Positions 37,565-47,945 of a stretch of DNA of 64,000 bases are shown here, one piece after another. Position 1 is the stretch's first letter. Each line of letters opens with the position of its first letter. The notes beneath the pieces were generated by a model, which ran no database searches, was not told the origin of the DNA, and saw only the letters and a program-made list of their open reading frames with translations. The stretch spans positions 620,001 through 684,000 of the forward strand of contig OZ037895.1 of the NCBI GenBank assembly GCA_964035575.1, given 5' to 3'. Source of the stretch: Rhynchopus sp. YZ270_cl-10. Taxonomy: Eukaryota; Euglenozoa; Diplonemea; Diplonemida; Diplonemidae. The translations under genes were made by a program, and so were the position numbers.

Positions 37565-39451
37565 CTACTTCCCACCCAGAAGGGAGGAGACTGTGGGTGG
37601 CCTTGCCACAAACCAGTTTGCCTGGCCGGTAGCATCAACGTTGGGGCATGCGGAGGTCCAGGCACTTCCTCCGTTGAAGTCGTTGATCTCGTACTGCACC
37701 TTCGGGCCGGTGGGACCGGAGTGTGCGTACAGGTCTGCGTGGTGGAGGTCCCACACCTTGGCAGGTGTGAAGCCGCTCCACTGTGCAGGCTGCGGGTCCG
37801 TCGTTGCGCCACCTGTGCGGTCGTAGAAGTTGTGGTAGCTCATCTCGTCGTTCAGCCCTGTGCTGGTGCCTGCCACGGGTGGGCCTGCGTCGTACTTCAC
37901 GTTCCCTGCTGCGCTGTCGTGGCCCTGGCACACCTGCCACATCGCCCACAGACGGTCAATGTTCGCGTGGTGCAGGAAGAAGATCGGGTCCTCGGGGCTC
38001 CAGTTCGTGATCATGTAGCCGCCAATGCGCGCGTGGATCTCCGAGTGCTCCTTGTCCTCAAGGACGTTTCTGAACCCAGGGTTCGTGTTTGTGTCGTACC
38101 CGTAGGTTGCCTGCGGGAGGAAGTCGGCTGCCTGGGTTGCAGTGCTGCGCACCAGGTTGTCGTTCGCAAAGTAGCGGAACAGACACTTGTTGTCCAGCGG
38201 CCAGTCCCCCTTGTCGCCAACCGGCAGGGATCCGCTTGTCTCGTGCGAGTGCACCCACGCACCCTTGCGGAACGGACCGTCCGACACACAGCACCCATCG
38301 CTGTGGTACCCTCCCGTCCCGTCCACAGGGCCGTTGCACTTGTCTGCCTTCGACCGGCCGTTGTACACCGACCCGAACCCGATGAACTCGCCGCTTGCAG
38401 GGTCTGTGTTGCTGTTCCACAGGGCCGGGTCCCACGCTGCCCCAGCCGCCTCCTCAATGGACCAGTCCCAGTACGGAAGCGTCACACACGCAAACTCTGC
38501 ACCAAGCGCACGCAGGTCGTCCTCAAACTTCTGGATGAAGACTCTGTGCCACGGGAGGAACATCCCTGTCCCGTGTGCCTGCAGGTACGACGAGTCCTTC
38601 CCGTGGATCGTCGGGTACTTGTCGTAGCCACCCTTTGCCGACTGCGTTGCGGACCCTGCAGTCGTCGTCTTCAGCAGCTGCACAGCCTTCATGAAGAGTG
38701 CCTTCTCTGCCGTCGACAGCTGTCTCCACTCCTTGCGCACACGCGACGTGCATGTTGCAGGTGGGGTTGGTGGAGTTGGTGGCGGTGACGACGTGTCCCC
38801 CCCACCACACGTGCAGCACGCTCTGTTTGCGGTGTAGCCGTCTGCTTCGAAGCTGTCGCCGTGCTGCGAGCACCGTGTCGACACAGCCCCGTACCATGCA
38901 CATGTGTAGGTGCTCCCGTCTGAGTCGTACCAAGCCCTCGGGGGAGACCCAATCATCACATCCGTGCATGTTGGCGGTGTGGGTGGTGTTGGTGGCGGTG
39001 GCGTCGACACGCACTGGTACCCCACAGAGAACCCCTGCTCCTGCACAGACCCGTCAGACTTGAACTGCATCAGCGCACCACCACCGCCGTTGAACACAGT
39101 CGGGTCAAGCGTCTTCACCCCCGACTCCCTGAAGACCGCCGTTGCCGATGTGTCCACAGAGCTGTCGCTGGCGACAGGCCACATCGACACGAAGTCGTAG
39201 TTGTTCTCTGTGCGGAACGTGCTCCACGTGAAGGTCAGCGTCCCGTCGCACTCCACGTACCAGCACGGCGTCTGGTCGTCAAGGTAGTTCCCCGAGCCCG
39301 CCGGGTACGTGATTGTGCCGCTCGCACCAGACACCTGCGTCTGTCCAGAGGCACCGTCCGGGCATGTGTTCGAAGGAAACGTAAACTGCGCCTCCGCAAA
39401 GCTGCAGCACATCGCTGCAGCCATGCTCGCAAGAGCTGCCACACGCACCAT
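37565..39451 (-). CDS. Secreted tyrosinase with CUB-like and Cys-rich domains, copy 2
   Basis: 628 residues, same architecture and copper ligands as the gene at 7,656-9,542; the visible change is VSTPPPP here for VSMPPPP at the first linker. Third-position differences are few, so the duplication is recent or the copies are being homogenised. The acceptor CGCACAACAG is retained. Again it is followed upstream by an H3 gene. Confidence 0.93.
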   Translation of the reverse strand: MVRVAALASMAAAMCCSFAEAQFTFPSNTCPDGASGQTQVSGASGTITYPAGSGNYLDDQTPCWYVECDGTLTFTWSTFRTENNYDFVSMWPVASDSSVDTSATAVFRESGVKTLDPTVFNGGGGALMQFKSDGSVQEQGFSVGYQCVSTPPPPTPPTPPTCTDVMIGSPPRAWYDSDGSTYTCAWYGAVSTRCSQHGDSFEADGYTANRACCTCGGGDTSSPPPTPPTPPATCTSRVRKEWRQLSTAEKALFMKAVQLLKTTTAGSATQSAKGGYDKYPTIHGKDSSYLQAHGTGMFLPWHRVFIQKFEDDLRALGAEFACVTLPYWDWSIEEAAGAAWDPALWNSNTDPASGEFIGFGSVYNGRSKADKCNGPVDGTGGYHSDGCCVSDGPFRKGAWVHSHETSGSLPVGDKGDWPLDNKCLFRYFANDNLVRSTATQAADFLPQATYGYDTNTNPGFRNVLEDKEHSEIHARIGGYMITNWSPEDPIFFLHHANIDRLWAMWQVCQGHDSAAGNVKYDAGPPVAGTSTGLNDEMSYHNFYDRTGGATTDPQPAQWSGFTPAKVWDLHHADLYAHSGPTGPKVQYEINDFNGGSAWTSACPNVDATGQANWFVARPPTVSSLLGGK

Positions 39452-39607
39452 CTTGTCTTCTGATATGCCTTTGTTTTGTCTGTGTGCTCTTGACTTGTGT
39501 CAATCTGTTGTGCGGGAGATGTGAGATGTGATGGGAGGAGATGAGGAGGGTGTGAAATGTTTCAGGAAACACGAAGCAAAACGAAAGTGCTTTATTTTGT
39601 TAATCAC

Positions 39608-39623
39608 GGTGGTAAGGTCCACC
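39608..39623 (-). promoter_or_regulatory. Histone-type 3' stem-loop, H3 copy 5
   Basis: Transcript GGTGGACCTTACCACC, 99 nt after the stop; upstream hairpin ACAGC-TTCAT-GCTGT. Confidence 0.65.
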
Positions 39624-39721
39624 CTCCACAGCATGAAGCTGTCGGAGAAAAATAAAATACAAAAATCACATCAAAATGTCTTGCAAAAGAACGCAGCCAC
39701 GGAACGTCAAGGGCGTGATGT

Positions 39722-40162
39722 TCAGAGGTTGTCCCCACGGATGCGGATGGTGTAGCTGAGGTCCTTCTGGATGAGGGTCTTCTTCTTCCTGTGGAGCTGC
39801 AGGATCACGGCACCCTCAAACACGCTGATCAGGTACTGCTCGCTTGCCTCCTGCATCGCCTCAAGGGCAGACGCACGGAAACGCATGTCCTGCTTGTGCT
39901 TGTCCATCACGTCACGCACAAGGCGCTGGAAGGGCGCCTTCTGGATCAGCAGCTGTGTCCCCTTCTGCAGTGCCTTGATCTCACGCATCGCAACAGTTCC
40001 GGGCAACCAGCGGCCAGACTTCTTCACCACCTTCCCCTTCTTGTCCTTCTTCTCAGCGGGCCTGTAGTTCAGCTTCGTCATCGGCTTCCTCTTCTTCTGC
40101 TCACCGTCTTTTCCAGTCGACGACTGCGACTTCTTCACTGACTTGGCAGGTGTGCGCGGCAT
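39722..40162 (-). CDS. Histone H3, copy 5
   Basis: 146 residues and the most different copy: loop LVRDVMDKHKQDM, ALEAMQEASEQ in helix 2 and SYTIRIRGD at the end. The pseudogene at 23.7 kb shares LVRD and HKQDM. Its upstream flank also departs from other H3 copies (acceptor GCTATCAG|ATTCAC), so it may be differently expressed. Confidence 0.92.
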   Translation of the reverse strand: MPRTPAKSVKKSQSSTGKDGEQKKRKPMTKLNYRPAEKKDKKGKVVKKSGRWLPGTVAMREIKALQKGTQLLIQKAPFQRLVRDVMDKHKQDMRFRASALEAMQEASEQYLISVFEGAVILQLHRKKKTLIQKDLSYTIRIRGDNL

Positions 40163-40492
40163 CTTGTTGTCTTTTTTTTGTGAATCTGATAGCTTGGTAA
40201 TTTGGGATATAGAGTAGAGAGTGATAACGCAACATAAAAGGAAACTGGGGTTTTAGTATCGGTTATTAAATGTACAGGCGTTTGGTGGGGGTGGGGAAGC
40301 GAAGCAGGGTGTGGGTACGGTGCTTCATTGGTCTACTGTCAGACAAAAAGGAGGTGAGAACGTGGGGTGTATCTTGTCTGACATTGACAGCAACCATATC
40401 AAAGAGACATGATGCTGCCAAGGAAACGTTGCGTCTGTTACCTGTATAGTGTATCCGCCTGACTGTTGCGCTTTGTAAATTGCAGTGGTCAT

Positions 40493-41518
40493 CTAAACCA
40501 GTTTACACATTCTGCGGCAGAACTGGGCATATTTCGTCATTCTGTACATCGGCAATGGTGTGCTAGCAAATTGCCTGGGTTGCGAGAGTTGGGAGAGGGT
40601 TGGCCAGACTGGACGTGATGACAACAAAGTCGCTGTTGGGAGCTGCATCCTCGCGTCGCTCCTTGCCTCTTTTGCCATCCTCTCAGCATTTGCTGTCCTC
40701 TCTGCTGCTCGCCTTGCCCTCTTTTCCGACCTCTGTCTCTTCCTCTGTCTCTTCCTGTCGGGGAAATTATGTGCCTTCGTAGCCATTGTCAGATGTGGCT
40801 GCCTTGGAAGGTTCTGTCGGCTGGGGGGAAAAGCTAGCTCCCGCGCTTCCCTCCTTACTGCCCGGCAGAGCTTCCTGTTTTGTGGGTATGGGGTTTCCAA
40901 AGCCACGCTTGCCAGCTCTATTTCTTCGATAAGTCTCTTTTTCTCCCTCCTCGCAGCTTCCTTTTTGCGTTGCTCTGCCTGTTTCTCTGCCGCCTCTCGT
41001 GCACTCTGCTGTTCTGCGTGCAGTTGAGACCTCTGTTTCTCCTCTGCTTTGTGAGCTTTCCATATCTTTTTTGCGTCGTCGGTGTCGTACACAATGCCCT
41101 TGAACTCTTCCCGCCACCTTCTCAGATGCTCTCTCGCTGCTTTGCGGACCTCCTGCTGCGCCTTTCTTGTGGAGAGCGATTCTGACGTTTTTGGGCTCGC
41201 ATCTTTTATTTCCTGGAGCAGTTCAGCGTGCGCCTTCCTTGCCTCCTCCTGTTGCTTCGCTTTGTATGCCATGAAGCTCGCAAAATCATCCTTCTCCTCC
41301 GCGTTCCGTGCTCCCGCAAGAAGCAGCTGCTTCAGCCGGAGTTTATTCAGCTTCCTCCGCTGCTCCTCCACCAGAGCCTTCTTCGCAGCCGTGCATGCAA
41401 TCTCCCAAGCTTCCTGCTGTGTCTCCTTCATCTTCTCCATAGTAATGTCCGTATCGCACGCAATCTCAATATTGCTTATCACAGGGTCATATTTTGGCTT
41501 CTCAATTACAATCGGCAT
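40493..41518 (-). CDS. Basic coiled-coil protein of unknown function (341 aa)
   Basis: Almost wholly helical, with heptad-like runs of Glu, Lys, Arg and Ala from about 30 to 200 (AEEKDDFASFMAYKAKQQEE, RREKKRLIEEIELAS), then a very basic RKRQRKRQRSEKRARRAAER stretch near 260. The end is YRMTKYAQFCRRMCKLV. No catalytic motif. A cytoskeletal or flagellar role is possible but unsupported. Acceptor AAAAATCACAG|ATTTC precedes the ATG. Confidence 0.65.
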   Translation of the reverse strand: MPIVIEKPKYDPVISNIEIACDTDITMEKMKETQQEAWEIACTAAKKALVEEQRRKLNKLRLKQLLLAGARNAEEKDDFASFMAYKAKQQEEARKAHAELLQEIKDASPKTSESLSTRKAQQEVRKAAREHLRRWREEFKGIVYDTDDAKKIWKAHKAEEKQRSQLHAEQQSAREAAEKQAEQRKKEAARREKKRLIEEIELASVALETPYPQNRKLCRAVRREARELAFPPSRQNLPRQPHLTMATKAHNFPDRKRQRKRQRSEKRARRAAERTANAERMAKEARSDARMQLPTATLLSSRPVWPTLSQLSQPRQFASTPLPMYRMTKYAQFCRRMCKLV

Positions 41519-42900
41519 TTTTTGTTAGGTCAGGAGTAGAAATCTGTGATTTTTCTTTGAGAAACTGAAGCAAATCAAAAAGAAAAAGCAAAGCGAAATT
41601 TAGAGAGATACGAAGAAAGCTCCGGTAAAACATTGCTATTTTTTTAAGTAATGGATTAGGCTAAAAAGAATGAAAAAGTTTGCGTTGTTTTGGGGAGGGA
41701 TTGGGCTTTTTTATTTGGAACAGTGTAGATACCTCAATTTTCTTCTTTTTTTTTTCGTGTTGTGCTTATCTTCACGTTTCCTGAAAAATACTCATTTTTT
41801 TTGTGCGCAGGACACGCTCTAAGAAAGGACCCATCTTCATCAGGGGATGTCTCTCCCTGTGGGTACCTTACATCGACAATAATCCTATTTTTAAACGTTG
41901 CGTTGTTGGATAGCTATTGAACACAGCTTGCCCCCATAAAAAATTTTTTTTTGCAGTTTCGACAATCACCTGTCCGAGGACAGGTTCTGTACACAAAGTC
42001 GGTCAAAGTTTTTTTTTTCCGTCTCACTAGTGAAACAATGTACGTTATCGTTTCACTTTGTAATATAATTATTATATAAAATATTGTATATGCCACACAT
42101 ATGCCACACTTTCTTTCACCTCAGCGGTTGTCCAGTTGGAGGTGAATCTTGGTACCAAGTCTCTTGAAGTGACTCGCTATGCTCGTCACTTCGACAAAAA
42201 AAAAAAAAACTTCACCAGCTCCAACAAGAAAACCCCTCAGTGAAATAAAGGACACTTTATTTGATGCACATAGGCTTTGTTTGTATGGACAACCCCAAAA
42301 ACATTGAAACCAACATCTGAATGACGTTGTATTTCTCCGGTCACCAAAAAGAAGAAAAGTTTTATAAGATGAACCTAAGCCTCTCGTTGCTTAGTCACCT
42401 TAAAGAAAGGTTGTAAGATGAACATACCTCACGTGTATACACATCTATAAAAAAATTTTTTTTAAAAGCTTTTCATAGTTCATCATCTGTAGGTGTCTGC
42501 TTAAAACCCCCCCTCCCAGGGTCGCGACTCCGCTGGACTCCGGCAGGACTCCGGCAGAGTCCAGCGGATGTGTCGGGACTGCCAAAAAAAAAAGAGAAAA
42601 ACTGCCTCTCGTGCTCACACTTCTCAAAAAAAGAGTAGCCGAAACGTGCTAAAACGCATCTCGGTCGAGTTCATGCAAAAGGGTGGGGGGGTACGTGAGT
42701 GATCTGTACTGTAAGAGAACGGAGGGCGGTTCACAACCGCTCGTCAGGCCACGCAACCTCTTTATACCCCAGCCTGAACGGCCTGCTATGAATTTGCATG
42801 ATAGTTTCTGTGGGAGCATAGCGGGGACCCTAAGGGCAATCATGGCTAGCTCAGTTCGAAAAAGGGGGGGGGGGGGGGTAGGGGGGGGTCACAAGGGGTA
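41519..42900. other. Gene-free stretch with several hairpins
   Basis: Hairpins at 42,366-42,401 (CTAAGC/GCTTAG), 42,416-42,446 (AGATG...CATCT) and 42,531-42,567 (11-bp CCGCTGGACTC/GAGTCCAGCGG). Otherwise A/T runs and, at 42,860-42,890, G runs. No gene supported. Confidence 0.55.
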
Positions 42901-44040
42901 GAAATTTTTGTTTTTCTGAATATTCGTCAGAAGGTGCAAAAACCACGAAAAAACACACCAAACCACCCCAGAACCCTCCGGAAATGTGTTTTTGTGCCGG
43001 AATTTGACAATTTATGCACTTTTTTTTGGCTTTTTTGGGATTTTCCATTTTGGGACCCACATCTTGTACCTGGAGGGACCCACAATTGGTACTATTTATC
43101 GCCAAGTGGCTCCATCGAAAGAAAATAATATACCTCCCACACAAACCTGTCCTCTTCACTGCGTTCCTTCTCCCACACCACACTAATGGAAGGCAATCAC
43201 AATCAATCAATCATTTAATTTTAAAATAATCCTTGGAAAAAGTAATAGGGAGAGCAAAGACAAACGCTGTAGTTACATCAGATGCAGTACAGGAGTTTGT
43301 TCTAAGCCGGAAAGTCGAGTCTGTGGACTCACCGGGGAGGTTCTGGAAGCCTACAAGAAGGCGAAGGGTAGGCTTCCGAAAGTCAAGGACGGCGCTTTTC
43401 TCCGCGCCCTTAATGCTGGCGGTTACCCCCAGAAGAGGGTGAAGGCAGGTGGGCACAGCAGGTAGTAGAGGTTGGTTGATATCAAGAACACCCCCTTCAC
43501 GCCCTTCCACCGTTGTGTCACTTGCTCAGCACAAGATGGGGAAACGTACACTTTGTGAGATGCGAGGTGCCGTCACAACAGAAGAAGAGACTGACAATTG
43601 CAGAAAGAGACTTTGCTTCAGCCCCGCACAGACAGCCAAATAAGAAGATGCTGGAATCTACGACAAGAACAAGAAAGCCTAGCTTCGCACCAAGTTCCAA
43701 AAAAAATTGAAACCGGCGCTTCTAAAGCTTGCAAAAACACCAGGAATCGACTCCGAAGGCCCCACGGCCCCTGCCATCTGCCTACGGTTGCTTGAAGATA
43801 CATACCGCAACTTGGACCCTGTTGCCTTGCCATGATGCATCATAAATAGTACCACTTGTGGGTCCCTCCAGGTACAAGATGTGGGTCCCAAAATAAAAAA
43901 GCCAAAAAAAAGCCAAAATAAGTGCATAAATTGTCAAATTCCGGCACAAAAACACATTTCCGGAGGGTTCTGGGGTGGTTTGGTGTGTTTTTTCGTGGTT
44001 TTTGCACCTTCTGACGAATATTCAGAAAAACAAAAATTTC
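42901..44040. mobile_element. DNA element with ~200-bp terminal inverted repeats and TA flanks
   Basis: Arms at about 42,901-43,105 and 43,845-44,040 are close reverse complements (GAAATTTTTGTTTTTCTGAA outermost; also TGTACCTGGAGGGACCCACA). Both ends abut TA. The 740-bp middle has no intact transposase. This is consistent with a non-autonomous Tc1/mariner-type element with long ends. Confidence 0.75.
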
Positions 44041-44054
44041 TACACAGTTTTATA

Positions 44055-47000
44055 CACCGTGCGCTGGTCAGAGGATACCTGGTCAGTTGACCAGGTAATA
44101 TGACCAGGTTTTGACCTGGTCAGATTGACCAGGTACACCTGGTCATGACCAGGTATACCTGGTCAATGACCAGGTATTGACCAGGTATACCTGGTCAGTG
44201 ACCAGGTATTTGGCCACTGTGACCAGGTTTTTTTTTTTTTTTGACAACACAAAAATGCCCTTGGTGGGTCCATATGACCTCAAAACTGGGCTAAAAGTGC
44301 AAATAAAGGCACTTACGAGCAGTTTAGAGCATCTAGAATTTATTCCACGGCTATTTGTGTGCACCCTGTACATTTTGTATGGGCATCACCTTAGCAAAAA
44401 ATCGAAAAATCTCAAAAAAAAAATTTTTTTTTTCGGGAAAAATTTGGCCTCTGGGTTGGGTCTTGGGGCACCGAAAAATGCAAAAAAACGCAAAATTCGG
44501 GTGTTTTGACCATCTGGGGTTTCACCAAATACACGTATTTGAACAATCCTACACGAAACAGTGGTTAGACAAGGCGATTTTTGACCAAAGAAAAAATAAC
44601 TTTTTTGCCCAAAACTGGCCGTGGTAGGTCATAAAATGGCCCAAAAAATCCAAAGAAAACCTCAGATTGGGCAAATGTTGAAAAAAATTTTCAAGTCAAA
44701 ATTTCAGCCAAAATACGGTCATACCCCGTGTACTGTAGTAGCTAATTTTTACGATTTGAGGCCATAAAAGCAAAATTTGGCACTTTTGAGCCTCTGTAGG
44801 GGTCTAAAATGTCTAAAATGTGGTTTTGCGTACTCGATTTTTTAGACGAATTTTTTTTTCTGTACTGGACACTGGGCACTGTACCCAGAGAAGGCACCTT
44901 GACAGCAGCGAAGGCGCAGGTTACGATGAAGACAAGGTATGTAAATATGTTTAACTGTCAGGCACTAGTGTAGATTCATTCCTTTAGTGGTTGTCAAGTT
45001 GTTGTGTGGTGGTGTTTGTTTTCCCTGATCACCGATCTCACTCTTTTTTGGCTGGTGCTTGCAGACTACCCCTACTTTGTGTAATCGGAATAAACTTACA
45101 TATTGCTTGTCATAAGGCAGCCGTTTTTTAACTTCTGCAGGCGTGCTCGTTACCTGCTGCACATAATATTCACCTCGCTTCGCTCGGTAAATACTTATAC
45201 ATGGTCCCCTCGCTTCGCTTGGGAACCATTAGTGCAGCAGGAAATCCGCTGTGGCGTGAAAAAAAGGCTACCTTATTTCACGGCAATGCATAGTTATTAC
45301 CACTTTCTTCATTAACCTCATCTTTAATACTGGAAAATCGTTTAATTTGTCACACCCTAATTAACCGAGTTGAAATATCAGTCATAAATGAATTTTGTCA
45401 CCCCCTCACATTACGTTGGGCGATTTTTTGTGTCTACTTTTTAAAGTACAGCCTTGAGTGATACTTTCTGTATTAGGGACGGAAGAATTGTAGGTGACAA
45501 ATTAAACGATTTTACAGTACTGCGTTTATACACCATAACTTAATCACACCCCACATTTACACTCATCACAGGATCGTGAAATCTGAACTGCATCCGTGAT
45601 TGCGATGAGAAGTTTCGCCGCTCTTCGACATTCTATCAACAACTCAAAAATCCGAAAGGCTTCACCCACATCAATCTATTCTGGGTTTGTGGACGAAGAC
45701 CTGGGGGGTGGGAATATTTTGTCAGTCACTGCTATTGCCATTTAACCCAGGGAGCATAGCTAGTGCAAGAAATTCGACTTTGGAAACCTTCCGGAAAGTC
45801 TGTCCTCTGCTTGCGGAGGACTAGACACAAGAAAATATTGCGTTCCCCCAGAAAACCAGTGCACATTTCACACTCCTTGTGGGTGGTCTTGTTGCCTTTT
45901 TTGTCAACAGTAATTTTGGCCCAGGCATGCTCTTGAAGCATGACAATTTAGTGTGTATGGGGCAGGGTGTTGTTTTGTTCTGAATTCTCTTTGTTATAAC
46001 ATCTAAGTCAATCGCGGGTGGTGGTTTGTGTAGCGTGAGGCACTCTTTTTAGCAAACTTCCTGCGGCTGCTAAAGTGTTATTTCTTCGGATTTAACAACG
46101 TACAGCGTAACATAGTGGTTTAGCCTGGTCGACACAACCTTTGATAGATATGGGATAACCAACCCCCTTCGACCCCTTGTGGGTTCACTGAACAAGCCCT
46201 AGTGGTAGTTAAACGCGATTGACATTTACATTTCCTAGAGATGAAAGAACAAGACAACACTTCTGTACCCGCGCATCAAAATTGTGGAAAACTTTGCACC
46301 CCAAACACCCTCAACAACGCCCGCCAAAAGGCGCCCCTTGTTGCTGGGAGTTGGTTCTCATGATACCTGCACAGCGGGCATTCCTCTGAGTCCAACGCAT
46401 GTTTGGCCTGTCTGCGGCGTTGTACTTCAGGTGCACGAAGACAGGGTCTGGTGGTAAATTTTGCGTAGTACTGCGACGTGGTACTGCGTGGGTCTGGGAA
46501 CCTGGTACCTGGGTACAGGAAATTTGTTGTGGAAGACATCAACCACCATGCATTGAGGAGGGTAAGACAGTGTTCGCAGTTTCTACCTGATAGCATTACA
46601 ACATTTAACTTCTCCACGGGGGTCTTGGGCCGTTCACTCGGTTCTACCTTGACTACCGGAAGATATTCTTGAGGCCTTTTTGGTCTCTAGAATATCCGGT
46701 CTTCCCGAACGGAGGCACACTTTGTGTGTTACTACGACCTGGCAATTTCCAGCAGTAGGTTAAGTAATCTTTCTTGTAAATTGTTGGATCATTATCTCCT
46801 CAGTGCATGAATGCCCCACGTGACTGGACACTTTTGTGTTTGTCATGTGGAGCTGTGGTTGCTCTTTCACGACTTTTTTCTTGTTCCTGGGTACCTGTTC
46901 CTGGACCTGGACCTGGGTACCTGGGTACCTGGTCACCTGGGCGCCTGGGTACTTACCTGGGTAAATGTGACCAGGTACCTGGTCATCTGACCAGGTACAC

Positions 47001-47120
47001 CTGGTCATGACCAGGTATACCTGGTCATGACCAGGTGTACCTGGTCAGATCTGACCAGGTGTACCTGGTCATAAATCTGACCAGGTATTACCTGGTCAGA
47101 CCTCTGACCAGCGCACGGTG
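44055..47120. mobile_element. 3-kb DNA element with CACCGTGCGCTGGTCAGAG ends
   Basis: Terminal inverted repeats CACCGTGCGCTGGTCAGAG (44,055-44,073) and CTCTGACCAGCGCACGGTG (47,102-47,120) lie between TA dinucleotides. Subterminal zones (44,075-44,230; 46,890-47,100) are packed with TGACCAGGT / ACCTGGTCA repeats, possible transposase sites. It carries a nested MITE (45,330-45,517), a plus-strand spliced fragment shared with 20.2-20.4 kb, and no recognisable transposase. Confidence 0.75.
45330..45517. mobile_element. 188-bp MITE nested in the 3-kb element
   Basis: Ends CTGGAAAATCGTTTAATTTG and its complement, ending CGATTTTACAG, flanked by TA (45,328-29; 45,518-19). Inverted repeats run about 25 bp with one mismatch. 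Tc1/mariner-type MITE by its TA target. Confidence 0.72.
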
Positions 47121-47122
47121 TA

Positions 47123-47945
47123 GGCTTGTGCCATCCCCTAGGGGGGGGGGGCCCAAGCCCAAAATATTTTTTTTGGGGTGCTTCTACTCACTCTGAGTGG
47201 GTGTGTGATGGATATTCGGGACTATGTGGGGTCCGGGAGGGGTATTTTGGGGGTTTCAGGCAAAAAAACGAAAAAAATATGACCGTAACAGGGGGTGTGC
47301 AAAGTGTCTTGGGGATGTCTTGGGGACGTCTTGGGCATTTTTTTGACCTAAAAACACCAAAAAAACACTTCCAAAAGTGTCAAATATGTCCAAAACAGGT
47401 TGGAATGGACTCACAGGCCACTTTTGGGGTATATTTGTGCCAAAGGAGGCTTTGTGATGTCAAAAAATATCCCGGTTTTTGATTTTTTTCTCGAAAAATC
47501 GCTATTTTGCCCAAAGTGGCCAAAACGTGAAAAAAGCCGTTTTTTCACTATTTTTTTCCATTTTTTTGTATTCTGGGGTGGCTTCTGGGTCGTTTTTCGA
47601 CCCACAGGCCCCCTGTGACCCACTCTGAGGGTGTTTTTCACCCGCAGTTGCCTTGGAGATGGCCAGATAATGCCAAATGAATTTTCCGTGCGTTTGGTCC
47701 CAGCCAAAATGGCTGGAGTCGTATCCCCTAGGGGGGGGGGGGGGGGGGAAACACTCCGCAAAACCTGGACTATGAATTTGTCAGAAAAAATATACAGAAA
47801 AAAAAATGCAATAAATCTAACGTTGCAAAGTGCTGACACGTCGCCGTTGTTTTTTTCTTTTCTCTTCTCTCTTCAGCCAGCGTTTGGTACACATTCACCC
47901 CCCTAGATAACCTTCCATCTTTTTTATTTTTCTCTCTCTCTCTCA
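47123..47945. other. Gene-free stretch with CCCCTAGGGG runs
   Basis: ATCCCCTAGGGGGGG occurs twice in the same orientation (about 47,133 and 47,725), each running into a long G tract. Between them is low-complexity sequence. No gene supported. Confidence 0.5.

Larger units (their letters stand above)
33252..40165. repeat. Segmental duplication, copy B
   Basis: Same order and strand as copy A at 2,540-10,260, offset about 30 kb. Spacers match nearly base for base, apart from the mobile-element insertion unique to copy A. Confidence 0.9.

Noticed and set aside
37061-38788. 575-residue plus-strand frame over the spacer and tyrosinase
   Set aside because: It is antisense to the conserved tyrosinase; its equivalent at copy A is interrupted by the inserted element, and no domain is visible.
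43233-43442. Basic 69-residue frame inside the long-armed element as a possible transposase
   Set aside because: No DDE/D motif or DNA-binding domain, and neighbouring frames are broken.
46276-46617. Minus-strand frame with CEHCL and CPLCRYHE, a possible zinc finger
   Set aside because: Spacing does not fit a known finger, it lies inside a repeat element and has no partner sequence for comparison.
44075-47100. TGACCAGGT arrays as a CRISPR-like repeat
   Set aside because: The repeats are palindromic, irregularly spaced, eukaryotic and placed symmetrically near element ends.
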